From NCBI GenBank assembly GCA_022559845.1, contig CM040124.1, forward strand, positions 71,881,491 through 71,945,490: DNA of 64,000 bases, given 5' to 3'. Source of the DNA: Amorphophallus konjac. Lineage: Eukaryota; Streptophyta; Magnoliopsida; Alismatales; Araceae. The notes under the pieces are model-generated. The model had not been told where the DNA came from, searched no databases, and worked only from the letters and a program-made list of their open reading frames with translations. Position 1 is the first letter of the stretch; each line of letters begins with the position of its first letter. Shown piece by piece: positions 48,567 to 60,240 of this stretch. Made by a program: the position numbers and the translations under genes.

Positions 48567-51500
48567 TAGAGAAGAACCACCATCTTCCACACCTACATCC
48601 GGACAGGGGACCATGCCCGGAAGGTCATCTTGGATAATGGGAGTAGTGTAAATGTGACGTACCCCGACACCGTCAAGCTTCTAAGCCTTGCAGTCTCCCT
48701 ACACCTGAACCCATGTCGGGTAGCTTGGATTGATGCCACATCCGTGCCCGTTAGTACCCGCTGCCTTATCCCCATCACATTCCAATCCTACCGTGGACAA
48801 ATATGCTGTGAAATTCTACCTATAGAAGTAGGAAGTATACTTCTAGCACGGCCTTGGATCTATGATGTAGATGCCACCTTCCTTGGGAGGACGAACACTT
48901 GCATCTTCACCCATGAAGGGAAGAGAATCCAACTCAACCCATCACCACCCCGTCTCCTCCCCAAAATGACACCTCCCTCCCTAGAAGGATCCCCCACCCC
49001 GTCCCCCATTCCAACCCCACCCCTCCCTTCGCCAAACCCCACACCCTCGAATCCTAGTCCTAGTGTGACCATTGGGACTACTAGGAGCATACTCCTCATC
49101 ACCAAGCAAGAGCTTGAAGAGGAAGTCAACCAAGGGGCACAAGTGTCCGCCAATGTCATTTGTCTTGGGGAATCCACCCCAACCGACCCACAGCTCTTAG
49201 AAATCCAACAACTCCTTGAGGACTTCCATGATGTGTTCCCCGATGAGCTTCCGGATAAGCTACCACCCATGTGCGATGTGCAACATGCCATCGACTTTGT
49301 TCCCAGAGCTACCTTACGCAACCTTCCCCACTATCGCCTCAACCCCACCGAGCATGCCAAACTTAAGAGGCAAATTGAGGAGCTCATCAAGAAGGGCTTC
49401 CTCCGCATTAGCAAGAGCCCATGTGCCGTTCTGGCCCTCCTCACACCCAAAAAGGATGGAACTTGGCGCATGTGCGTGGATAGCTAGGCCATCAACAAGA
49501 TCACGGTCAAGTATAGGTTTCCCATCCCCCGGCTAGATGACATGGTAGACATGCTCGCTGGAACCACCATCTTCTCCAAAGTCGATCTCAAAAGTGGCTA
49601 CCATCAAGTGCGGATTAGGCCCGGGGACGAGTGGAAGACCGCTTTCAAAACAAAGGACGGCCTCTATGAATGACTTGTCATGCCCTTTGGCCTTTTCAAT
49701 GCACCTAGCACATTCATGTGCCTCATGACCGAGGTCCTTCGCCCTTTCATTGTTATCTTCCTTGTTGTCTACTTTGATGACATCCTCATATATAGCCTGT
49801 CCAAGAAAGCCCACCTTGATCACCTTAAGCAAGTTTGCACCATCCTTAGGAAGGAGAGCCTATTTGCCAACCCAGGGAAGTGTCACTTCATGACCAGTCA
49901 GCTAGCCTTCCTAGGATTCATTGTTTCAACCCAAGGGGTGTCCATGGACCCCGAGAAGGTCCAAGCCATTCTTGAGTGGACCGAACCCAAGACTCTCCAT
50001 GATGCCCGGAGCTTTCATGGGCTAGCCACCTTTTATAGGAGGTTCATTAGTGGGTTTAGCACCATAACGGCCCCTATCAATGATTTCCTTAAGAAGTGCA
50101 CCTTTGTATGGACTAGGGCAGCCTCTAAAGCATTCCTAGAGCTCAAGGAAAGGATGACCCAAGCCCCTGTCCTTTGTCTACCTGACTTCTCTAAAGTCTT
50201 CGAGGTCACTTATGATGCATCCGGGATAGGGATTGGAGGCACATTCCTATCCAAGAGGGTCACCCCGTAGCATATTTCAGTGAGAAGCTTTGTGAGGCTA
50301 GGACTAGGTACTCCACCTATGACAAGGAACTATATGCCGTGGTCCAATCCCTTCAGCATTGGAGGCACTATCTCCTTCCCAAGGAGTTTGTGATCTTTTC
50401 GGATCATGAAGCATTGAAGTATCTCAACACCGAACAAAAGCTTAATGCCCGTCATGCCCGCTGGGTTGAACACATTTAGGCTTACACCTTTGTCCTAAAG
50501 TACAAAGCGGGCAGTGAGAATCGTGCCGCCGATGCGCTAAGTAGGCGGGTAGCCTTACTTTCCACCGTCCAAGTGGAAGTCACGGGGTTTAAGCGAGTCA
50601 AAGAAGAATACCCAAGTGTCGCGATTTTGGGACTCACTACACCACCCTCTCCACCCAGCCCCACAAGGAACACGAGGGATTCATACTCCAAGGGGGGTTT
50701 CTTTTCAAGGGAGCGAGATTATGCATACCCCGGACTTCACTTCGGGATTTCTTGGTTTGGGAGCTACACCGTGGTGGCCTTGTTGGTCATTTTGGGGTCC
50801 AAAAGACCATTGAGTTAGTTGACAGACAGTTCTATTGGCCCAGTCTTAATAGGGATGTAGCCAACATTGCGGGTCAATGTCGCACTTGTGCTTTTGCCAA
50901 GCAGGTGAAGCAAAACACTGGACTTTACACACCCCTCCCCATCTCGGATCGTCCTTGGGAGGACTTGATCATGGATTTTGTCCTTGGCCTACCTAAGACC
51001 CTTCGAAAGCATGATTCCATTTTTGTGGTCGTTTATAGGTTCTCTAAGATGGCCCACTTTATCCCATGTTCCAAAACTTCGGATGCTTCTAGGGTAGCCC
51101 GATTATATTTTGATGAGGTGGTCTGCCTCCATGGACTACCTAATACCATTGTAATAGACCGGGATGTGAAATTCACTTGTTACTTTTGGAAAACCCTTTG
51201 GCATTTGATAAGAACCCTCCTTAAATTCTCTACTGCCTATCACCCTCAAACTGATGGTCAAACTGAAGTCGTCAATCGAAGCCTTGGGAAATTACTTCAT
51301 TGCCAAGTCGAGGACCACCCCAGAAATTGGGATATCCTCTTACCTTAGGTTGAGTTTACCTACAATGATTCTGTTAATAGGTCCATAGGCAAGAGTCCAT
51401 TCAAAGTTGTGCATGGTTATAGGCCTAGGAAGCCTTCGGATCTTATTCCCCTTCCCCCGCATGCTAGAGTGTCAGTCTCAGCCGACTCTTTTGCACAGCA

Positions 51501-52103
51501 TATCAAAGAGTTGCATGATGACATCCGTAAGCATATAGGGAACAACAATGCGGCTTACAAACGGCAGGCAGATGCTCGACGGCGCCACTACGAGTTTTAA
51601 GTGGGAGACTTGGTGATGGTGATGACGAGCGGCTCCTTCCGGGGCCTGCCTCCAAGTTGAGGGCATGCGGGTCGGGACCTTTTCAGGTTCTAAGATGACT
51701 AGGTAGTAATGCATATGAGCTGAACCTACCTGAGGGTTTTAGAGTACACCCTACCTTCAATATGGCAGACCTGATACCCTACAAGGGCTCCACGGTGGAA
51801 CCCAGTGAGGAGCTCGAGCCTTTAGCTTCCCTTGTGAGAGACACCACCGGAGGGACTCCACCAATTAGCTTGAGAGGCCGACGTGAGCAGGTGGAGGCGA
51901 TACTGAATGAGCAAAGCACCATTACTAGGAACAAGGTTTACCAGTGTTACCTGGTGAGGTGGAAGAACCGTCCCTCGATGGAGGATACCTAGGTAAGCTG
52001 GGAGGACTTGCTGTGCCTTGACCCGAACATATTGGAGCACTACCACAGTCAGGCGGACCCATACTCGACGGGGTCGAGATTTCCCCACCCCGGGGGGATT
52101 TGA
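48567..52103 (+). pseudogene. G4 pol: protease, RT, RNase H, integrase, chromodomain
   Basis: The protease reads VILDNGSSVN, with Asn where DSG or DTG is usual. RT has KLKRQIEELIKKGFLR, LTPKKDGTWRMCVDS and the catalytic VVYFDDILIYS. RNase H starts at [10 protein letters not shown]. Integrase has FGVQKTIELVDRQFYWP, CRTCAFAK, MDFVLGLPKT, IDRDVKFTCYFW and YHPQTDGQTEVVNR. The chromodomain is YQCYLVRWKNRPSMEDT followed by VSWEDLLCLDPNILEHY. Stops: TAG 48567, TAG 49485, TGA 49671, TAG 50477, TAG 51346, TAA 51598, TAG 51990. A one-base deletion lies near 50245. The terminal TGA (52101-52103) is also the first three bases of the 3' LTR. Confidence 0.9.
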
Positions 52104-54450
52104 TGAGGACATCTCACGCCACTCTCTCTGGCTCGGGTTGCCTGCACCACTTTGAGGAGGACCGGCTATGATTCGCACATGTTATCTTTATTGTTAAGTC
52201 TTATACCATGTAATTCTCATTTTCTTTGAGTCATATTTGCACCATCTTTCTTTATTTGAGTCAGCCCATTAGGTTATTGGGCCATTAGATTAGCTAATTG
52301 GGCCCAACTAGTGGGCTAGGACCATGGGCGCCCCCTGGGATAGTCCTAGTATTTTGTCTATTTGGCAAGGGCCTTTCGGTCATGGAAAGAGTGGATGCCT
52401 ATAAATAGGCCCCCTCTTTCCCCCATGTAAGCACTCTTAGATGAAATTTGAAAGAAAGAATCCCCTTGGCCATTTTCTCCACTCTTGTCTCTCTCCCTCT
52501 TTCTCTTTCTCTCTCTCCCTCTCCTCCTCAAGAGAGGGGTGCGCCCCCCAATCTCTCTCCTCTCCCCTCCACATCAGCCCTCATCACCCCCATCCACCTC
52601 ATCGAGGGCCCACCCACCCCCTTTTTTAAACCTAACATAATTCCAACCTCCTCTATTACTTCCACCCACCCCAAAGAAAATTCCACCCCCCTCTCCTTAA
52701 GTCAATATTCCTCCTCTCCATTCAAACCCCACCTACTCCACCATAACTATTGTAGCATCCAAGGAGGACTCCCCCCCTCTCCCATCACATCCTTCCCCAA
52801 TTCCTGGCCTCAATTGTTGGCCAACCACTAAAGACTTAATTTTCAAACAAAGCCTCCCCCTCCCTCTCTCCACCCCCACCATCAAATTCGTAGCTCACTC
52901 CCACCCCTCGGTAGAACCACCCTCAACAACCCATTTCCTCCTTGCCCTAGCCTGGTTTGCGCCCTCCCTAACCCTCTCAGCAAGGGACCATCCCCACCCC
53001 TTTCCACCCCATTTCCCCCCCACATCTTACCCATTTCCCATCTCTTCCTCTTGATGCTACCTAGGCAGACATAGCCATAGATCGGACATCCCATTACAGC
53101 GATGCCCCCACCTTCCCCAAGGATCTTCTGGCGCCCAACTTGGCATCTGGAGATTCTCCTCTGAATCGGATTTCCAACAAGCGGTCGTGCACCTGGGAAG
53201 GAGGCCCGTTTTCACCAGGCTACTCAAGATCGACTCTAGCTGGAGGCCGAGATGAGTTACAGAAGCTTCCTTAGCCACTCTTCTGAGTTTCCTGGCAAGC
53301 CCTTCGGCCGACGCGATCCTCCCCCAGTCCTCTTTCATCTCCAAGAAGAAGGAGGTCATTCGGATCCTGGAGCACCCCGTTCCGGATTTCTTTCTCGTCA
53401 TGCGCCGGCTATCCCTGCCTGGACCAGATCGGACCCCTCTCTGCTTCCCGGACCATTGCGCTCACCTCTGACCTCAAAAAGGAGCCCCGTCAGTTCCTGT
53501 GCATTGCCAGCTTGTCCACGGTTATGTTGGCTCTAGTCTTGTATCCATCAGAGTTCGGAGGAGCCCGTGGCAATATCTACAACAGCTCACTACTGTTCTG
53601 ATCCAGACCGGAGCAGTCCGGACTGACCCAGGTCCTGAACTTGCAGCAGCCTTGTTCGAAGCCCGAACATCCCCAAATTCCTATTGGGGGTTCCTTGGCC
53701 TCCCAGCGGTATTCCAGCGCTGGTCCTGCCATCAGTAGAGGCTGGAGGAGCTCGTGGCGTCATCTTCTTCAGCCTGCTGTCCTTGTCAATCCTACGCGGA
53801 TAGATTCGGGTCTCGTCAATTCCCCATCCCACGCTTGGTCGGCTGAAGGCCCCTCCTTGCGTGGAGGTAGTTTTGATTGTAAAATAAACTTCCCCACCCC
53901 ACGATCACCCTCTTGCGTGAGGTGTAGTGTTGTACGTTTTCTAATTTCAAGTTAGAGCGACACCGACATAGCGTGCGGGTGCGTACCCACGCTTCCCTAC
54001 TCGCCCACGTCTTCGACTGGGATGGGTGTCTTCACACCGATCAGGTGAGCGTCTGATTCTTCCCTTGCTGGTTGAGTTTTACTTGTTTAGTATCACTTCT
54101 GAATGCCCGTCGGATGGTGAGGTGAGCGCCCGCCCTATACTCGTCCTATTGTGTGCCCACCGCGGAGTGCGACACAAGAGCTTCCCCACACCCGCGCCCA
54201 TAGCGTACCGGCCGCCCATAAGTTGGGAATCCCAACCACTTTGGGGGTACAACCCAAGCAAAGCCAAGTCCCTGAAATGATTGGGTCCTACCCCGGATCC
54301 TCATCACCATCCCCCAGTTACCGTCAGGAGATAGCGTGCGCCGCGCAAGTTAGCCGTTTACGTGAGTCCGATGCTCGACCTTGTATGCTTGCGAGTTTAA
54401 GTCCAAGGTCTTCAGGGTCACCCCCCATCATCTCTGGCTATTTCACATCA
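52101..54450 (+). repeat. G4 3' LTR, complete
   Basis: It starts TGATGAGGACATC after GGGGGGAT and ends TTTCACATCA. TATAAATA at 52400-52407 is the likely TATA box, followed by a C/T-rich leader (52480-53040) that creates proline-rich open frames without coding meaning. Length is 2350 bp. Confidence 0.85.
52400..52407 (+). promoter_or_regulatory. TATA box of the G4 3' LTR
   Basis: GCCTATAAATAGGCC lies 300 bp into the LTR and just upstream of the pyrimidine-rich leader. Confidence 0.6.
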
Positions 54451-55230
54451 GAAAGCCTATACTGAGAGCTGATGAAGCTGGGACCTGGGTCTGGAAACCC
54501 ATATCAAGAGCTGACGAAGCTGGGACCCAGGGCTAGAAGCCTATCTTGAGTGCTGATGGTCCTGGGGCCCAGGACTGAATGCCGGCCTTGAGCGTTGAAG
54601 AAATTGGAACCCGAGGTTGGAAACCCATCTCATGTGCTGATGAAACTGGGACCCGGGGTTGGATGCTCATCTCGGGTGTTGATAAAGTTGGGACCCGGGG
54701 CTAGACGCCGGTTTGGGTGTTGATGAAGCTGGATCCCAAGGCTGGAAGCCCATCCTGGGTGTTGATGTATCTAAAACCCGGGGCTGGACGCCCGTTTTGG
54801 GGTGTTGTTGAGGCTGGAACCCTTGGCCAAATGCCCTACTTGGGTGTTGTTGGAGCGAGATCCCAGAGCTAGGCGCCCTTTTTGGGAGTTGCTGGAGTTG
54901 GAACCCGGGGCTGAACGTCCTTCTTGGGTGCTGGTGATGCTGGAATGCTTGGACCCAGGGCTGTGCACCCATCTTGGGTGTTGTTATAGCTGCGACCCAG
55001 GGCTGGAAGCTCGTGTTGGGTGTTGATAGAGCTGGGACCCAGGGCTGGAAGCCCATCTTGGGTGCTGATGAAGCTAGAACCTAGGGCTGGGAGCCCTTCA
55101 TGGATGTTGTTGGAGCTGGTTCCCGGGGCTAGGTGCCCATCTTGGGTGTTGCTGGAGTTGAGACCCAGGGTTGGAAGCCTATCTTGGGTGTTGAGGTCGC
55201 CACGTCCTAGTGCTTGTTGCCAATGTTAGG
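54451..55230 (+). repeat. 42-bp minisatellite (14-residue coding-like period)
   Basis: About 18 units of 42 bp. A typical unit starts GAAGCTGGGACCCAGGGCTG, continues GAAGCCCATCTTGGGTG and ends CTGAT. One unit has an 8-bp insertion (near 54945). Since 42 is divisible by 3, both strands stay open for up to 70-130 codons (for example LGPRAGSPSWVLM units on plus). No start, splice signal or known family supports a real gene. The array begins exactly where the G4 3' LTR ends. Confidence 0.85.
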
Positions 55231-55466
55231 AGTTGATGTGGTCGAATCATTGGGCGTGATGCCCCTACAGGCCATTGTTGATGTTGCACCGAGTATCTAA
55301 GGTTGGGAGCTTGTGCTGGAGCTGATGTGGTAGAGACCCGGGGTTTAGTACCCGTATCAAGTGTCAAGGTGTCGAAGACCCAGATCTCGTTATCCATGTT
55401 GGGAATCGGTATGGCTGGGGACCCAATGCTTCATGCTTGAATGGGTCAAGGGTGACGTTGTTGTTA
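55231..55466 (+). other. Degenerate tail of the minisatellite
   Basis: Scraps of the 42-bp unit (GACCCGGGGTTTAGTACCCG, GGGGACCCAATGCTTCATGC) continue with irregular spacing up to the SIRE-type LTR. No gene is seen. Confidence 0.5.
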
Positions 55467-56274
55467 TGTTAGATGGACGCAGTCTATCTCCACGAAGTGT
55501 GGATCTAGAGGGGGGTGAATAGATCTACTACCTAATTAAAAACCAGTAAGAGGTTCTAATGCGGAATATAGGCAAATCTATTAAAACACTAACTCGAGTG
55601 TATAAACTGAGCAGAAGCACAAGCAATCTGTGAAGATAATCAAAAGATTCAGTCACACACACAGTTCATGGACAATCACACAAACACAAGGCACCCAAGA
55701 TTTTTAGGTGGTGCGGTCAAAGACCTACGTCCACCCCACACTCAACCGAGTATGGCTTATTGCTGCGCAGTACAGCTTGCGTCTGCTAGGCACTAGAGCT
55801 TGGCCTACAAACAACTGAGCAACACAGCTTGCTGTCCGAGACAAGTCTCGCCTGCTGAGGATTACAGCTTCACCTGTCCAGTGGAATCCTCCACTGCAAC
55901 TGCTGGGGTTTACATCTTACCCGACCAGAGGCAGCACCTCTGCTAATAGCTGACTCACAGCTTGAAGAAACAAGAGTTCGGAAAGTAAAGACAGAAGCAA
56001 ATAAAAATATAAAACCCAAATAGGAATGTAGCTCGAATGAGCAAAGGCTCAGCTCTGGTATCTGAACCAAGAGTCTGAGATACAACCTCTCAATCAAACT
56101 CTCTCAATCTCACTCTCTCAACTCATCTCTCTTTTCTTCTCTTCTCTCTTTTTCTTCTTCTCTATTTTTCTTCTCTTTGTGGATCGGTGGCTCTCTGCTG
56201 CTTCAGGCTTCTACTCTCACTGTATAGACTTGCCACTTCTTCGATCGATCAGCCTTCATATGAAGACGAAGACT

Positions 56275-56286
56275 CATATATATACA
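56275..56286 (-). promoter_or_regulatory. TATA box of the SIRE-type LTR
   Basis: TGTATATATATGAG on the minus strand lies directly downstream of the motif array and is the only strong TATA match in the LTR. Confidence 0.55.
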
Positions 56287-56499
56287 GCAACAGATTGGAT
56301 AAGGGCGCGTGGCTTCCACATTTCCCGCCCAGAGAATTCGCCAGATCTGAGGTAATTTCATCCACATGGCAGCATCCTTGATGGGCTGCTTCCACGTGTC
56401 ACCATCACAGCACCTCATCCTCCTTGGATCACGAGCCAGGTCATCAATCCCAGCAAAGAATCCTTGTCAGACAGTCGAAATAGAATCATCAGTTTAAGT

Positions 56500-58220
56500 A
56501 TTAAACCATGTACAAACTTTATAGGATTGAATGCATTGTATAGACTTCACTGTATGGACTTTGTGAGCTCGAATGCAATGTACAGACTCTGCAGAACATT
56601 CAGTAGCCAACGTATAGACTTAGGCAATGTAACAACTTGGACAGACAACTGACGATGTATGGACTTCAACTCAAAGATGCACAATGTATAGACTTGAATT
56701 CATATGATGCATAATGTGCAGACTTGAATGCTGTGCGATGTACAGACTTCATGTTATGCATTAGACTCTAAGGAAGACAGACTATGTATAGACTAGGCAG
56801 CCTTCAGCTTGATGTACAGACTTCAAGAACGATGCATGCAATGCACTGGACAATGTATAGACCTAGCCGATTTAGATTAGTCTGATGTACAGACTTGCTC
56901 GTTGTTCAGACATCATGAACAATGTACATGCTTGCCAAAGGAAACTCTGTACAGACTTGATCAAAGCAAGGTAATCGAGTGTATAGACATTTACAATGTA
57001 TAGACTTGCCAAGCGAAAGGGCTGTACAAACTTGATGAACGATGCAAGGCAAACGAATGTATAGACTTCCAATGTATGGACTTGCCAACTGGGTGATGTA
57101 CAGACTTGAGCAAGGCAAAGTCTGTACAGACTTGAAAGTGCACAATGTATAGAGTTTGCCAAGACAACTGAACGATGTACATACTTTCACAATGTGTAGA
57201 CTTTGGTAACACAACGGCTGTACAGACTTCCACTCAACTGCGATGTACAGACTTGCCAAGGGAAACGACGGTAAAGCTATCAGTGTATAGACTTCGAGTG
57301 CAACGTCGGTAAAGCTACCGATGTATAGACTTGCAAGTTGAACTGGTGGATGTACAGACTTGGAAGTTCACTGATGGATGTACAGACTTCACCTCGAGCA
57401 ATCTACAGTGCAGTGTATGGACTTGAAGAACAATGCATGATGCTGTACAGACTTCACTGATGCATGCTACAGTCCAATGTATGGACTTAGCTTCGTGCAT
57501 GCTACAATCCAATGTATGGACTTTGAATGTTGATGCATGAACAGTCTGATGTACATACTTCCAATGTATAGACTTCCAATGAGACGGACGATGTACACAC
57601 TTAGCCAATGCAATGCAATGTATGGACTTCAAATAAGACGCTGCATGAGACGCTGAAACAATGTATAGACTTGCTAGTTATATGAGCTGCACTGTATAGA
57701 CTTTACATAAGACGCTCAATGAGACGCTCAATGTACACACTTCAAGTCCAGTGTATAGACATTGCCTTAGACTCTAAATGAGACGGACGTTGTGCAGACT
57801 TTAGCCAATGCAATGTATAGACCTGATGCTGCATGAAACACTAAATAAGACGGACAATGTTCAGACTTAGCCAATGCAATGTATAGACTTTGGGCTCGCC
57901 ATGCAGTGTAGAGACTTAGAGCACAAACGCCACGATGCAATGTATAGACATGCTAGTTATGTGAGCTACAATGTATGGACTCTGCTATGCATGAAGACGA
58001 GTGTATAGACTTGGAAATCTGGGGGCGTCGACGCATGATGCATGAGACACACTTACTGCGTTGATGCTGCAGACTTAGCCAATGCAATGTACACACTTAC
58101 TGCGTTGACGCTGCATGAATGTATAGACATGTTCTAAGCGATGCACAAACACAACACAAAGCAGTGTATAGACTCTACGTGCAATGTGTAGACTTTGAGT
58201 GTGTGTGCAGTGTGTGAACC
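56500..58220 (-). repeat. About 60 copies of an AAGTCTRTACAT motif in U3
   Basis: On the plus strand the core is TGTAYAGACTT, most often AATGTATAGACTT or GATGTACAGACTT. Copies recur every 15-45 bp, all in the same orientation, with unrelated spacer sequence between. Common variants are TGTATGGACTT and TGTACACACTT. Only the core is conserved, so it is a homotypic motif cluster, not an ordinary tandem repeat. A further copy lies at 56221. Confidence 0.85.
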
Positions 58221-58360
58221 TGTAAAATGCATGGAACACACATACAATCTGATAAGAACAATTTCATCAAAGCATAAACAGTTGTCAATCAATCAAAATA
58301 AGGTGTTACTAATGAAGTAAAACATATTGTCAACATCATCAACACAGAGGAGTCACAACA

Positions 58361-60240
58361 ATCTCCCCCTTTTTGATGATGGCAACCCCCTATCATATAG
58401 AATAGCAATTACCTGCCATAAAGATGATGAAAGACATGATTTGTTATTCAGATTGTCATGCAGATGCTATGCATGCATGCTACGAAATGTAAGCAACTCC
58501 TTGCTAACAAAATCTCCCCCTTTGCCATAACATAATGCATACACTTCCCTGGAATGAATACAGAATTCATACAATATTCTCCCCCTTTGCCATCAACAAA
58601 GAGGAGGGAAAGTGAGTACAAGGGAAGGAACAAGAGATATCATCTGACTGGCATTCTGAACAAGTAGTTCAGGAATAAGTATTCTAAAGCACAGAGTCTT
58701 CAGTCATATGAAGTTATAAACTACTTTCAGATAGAATTCTGGTTTAAAGACTATAAAATTTTGAGTTCATGCACTACAATCAATGGATAAGTTTTCTGTG
58801 CATGATAAAATAATAAACCAGAATCACATTTGCATGAGAGATTCAGTTTCAAAATATCTTACTTTCATAGACTCATTAAAAAGATGATTAAGAGATACCA
58901 GGTCATGTATTGAAAATAAACAAATTGACATCCAAGAAATTTTTTGTGAAGGAATAAAATTTTCAATATTAGTTCATTTAGGGCATTCAGGTACCATTTG
59001 CCTTTTTGCGTAAGGGTATACGTTTATCAGACGCCAATACCCCTAGATACTGAACATCATGGACCATTCTGCCTATGATCAAGCACAATAAAACTGATTT
59101 ATACCTTTTTGTGTGAGGGTACACGTTTATCAGACGCCAATTACCCCCAGGTACTCAGTGAAACCAACCTACTAGTTTGATCATTTTATATAGAGATAGC
59201 TGATACACCTCATGACATGAGTGTTGTCCACTTCTTTGATGGATCACTCAGTTTCTCAGTGATTTACTAGTCATTGCTCTGCCAATGTTATTTTTCAAGT
59301 AGTTTTCAAGATTTTCAACATTATCTTAGCTGTCCTTTATTTTGTTTCAGAACGACTTGTTTAAAAATAATACACATGCTAGGCTTCTCTAACATGATTT
59401 CAGATGAGTTTTCAGATTTCAGATATAAGTAGCTTTGTCTGACATGAAATAAGAAAAGGGTTGAGAGTTTTATCAATTTTCAGCTTTCTTATTTACTGAT
59501 TGCAATCTTTAAACTCCAAAAATTATAAAATTTAAACCATTAAGTCAGTCTTTAAGCAATTGAAATTCTTATAACCGAAGAAGTCCGTTTTTTATTGCTT
59601 AGGAATCAGAACTGACTAACAGATTGCCATATGTCAGACTCAATCATTCAGAGTCAAAGAATGAATGAATTCAAGAAAGTTGATAGTCACTCTGAATTTT
59701 TAACAATACTCCCCTTGTCTATATGCATGCAGTTTTGCTAATGAATGGCAAGAATTAGATACCACTGTTATGATATGCATTACTTTGCTCATGAAGACTT
59801 GACCCTTGGTACTAGGCGGAGAACTTGGTCACAAGGACCATCTCACTCATAGTAAGAACCTCCAGACAGATTTCCTGCCCTTTAGTAACTTACCATTTGA
59901 TATACCAGGGTTATGCGAAGAAATGCAGTGCAAAGCAGTTCTATGTGCATGTGGTTTTAGATGAGAGATTGCTTAGACACAGTCATGACTAAATGATATG
60001 CAATGATGATCATGAGTATGATGAAATTTTTTTTGAATGTCATGCATGATCATGATTCTGTTGCAACAATCAACATTCACATGGTTTTAATTCAAGTTAT
60101 CAGGTCCAAGTCCAAATCAGAAACTTTATTCAAAACAGCTGAACAAATTATTCATCATGCTGAAATTTACACAAGCAAAGTTCTCTTCTAAGAAATTTAA
60201 ACCTTTCATTCCCAAGAGGCTTAGTAAAAATATCATCAAT
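58361..60240 (-). other. Non-coding spacer between pol and the 3' LTR
   Basis: Element-orientation order is pol, this 1.9-kb AT-rich spacer, polypurine tract (58380-58361), LTR. Additional AATCTCCCCCTTTG-type polypurine copies lie near 58511 and 58579. No envelope-like ORF of the kind at 120-1517 is present. A pair of 55-bp direct repeats is at 59001-59157. Confidence 0.6.
59001..59157 (-). repeat. Two 55-bp direct repeats in the SIRE spacer
   Basis: 59001-59052 and 59104-59157 share CCTTTTTGYGTRAGGGTAYA and CGTTTATCAGACGCCAAT. The spacing is 103 bp. Function unknown. Confidence 0.75.

Larger units (their letters stand above)
45905..54450 (+). mobile_element. G4: chromodomain-type Ty3-gypsy retrotransposon
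   Basis: G4 has a 5'-truncated LTR (to 47085), a tRNA-Met primer site, a gag-pol frame and a complete 3' LTR (52101-54450). Integrase is followed by a recognisable chromodomain, placing it among chromoviruses; its lineage differs from G2 and G3. The LTR copies are about 90% identical by eye over the shared part, so it is old. The right flank (GAAAGCC) does not duplicate the flank at 29688-29692. Confidence 0.82.
55467..58360 (-). repeat. 3' LTR of the right-hand SIRE-type element
   Basis: The LTR is 2894 bp. Read on the minus strand it has a U3 of about 2.1 kb packed with a short motif (about 58220-56500), a TATA box near 56280, a purine-rich leader (complement of CTCTTTTTCTTCTTCTC, about 56115-56180) and a tail with ATTCACCCCCCTCTAG near 55510. 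No gene is present. Confidence 0.85.

Noticed and set aside
52448..52831. Proline/serine-rich open frame
   Set aside because: It lies in the C/T-rich leader of the G4 LTR and has no conserved domain.
54667..55056. 130-codon minus-strand frame with 14-residue repeats
   Set aside because: It follows from a 42-bp repeat unit; the plus strand is also open. No start context or family supports a protein.
54451..58220. CRISPR-like array
   Set aside because: The 42-bp units have no spacers. The LTR motif is short, variable and irregularly spaced, and the genome is a plant.
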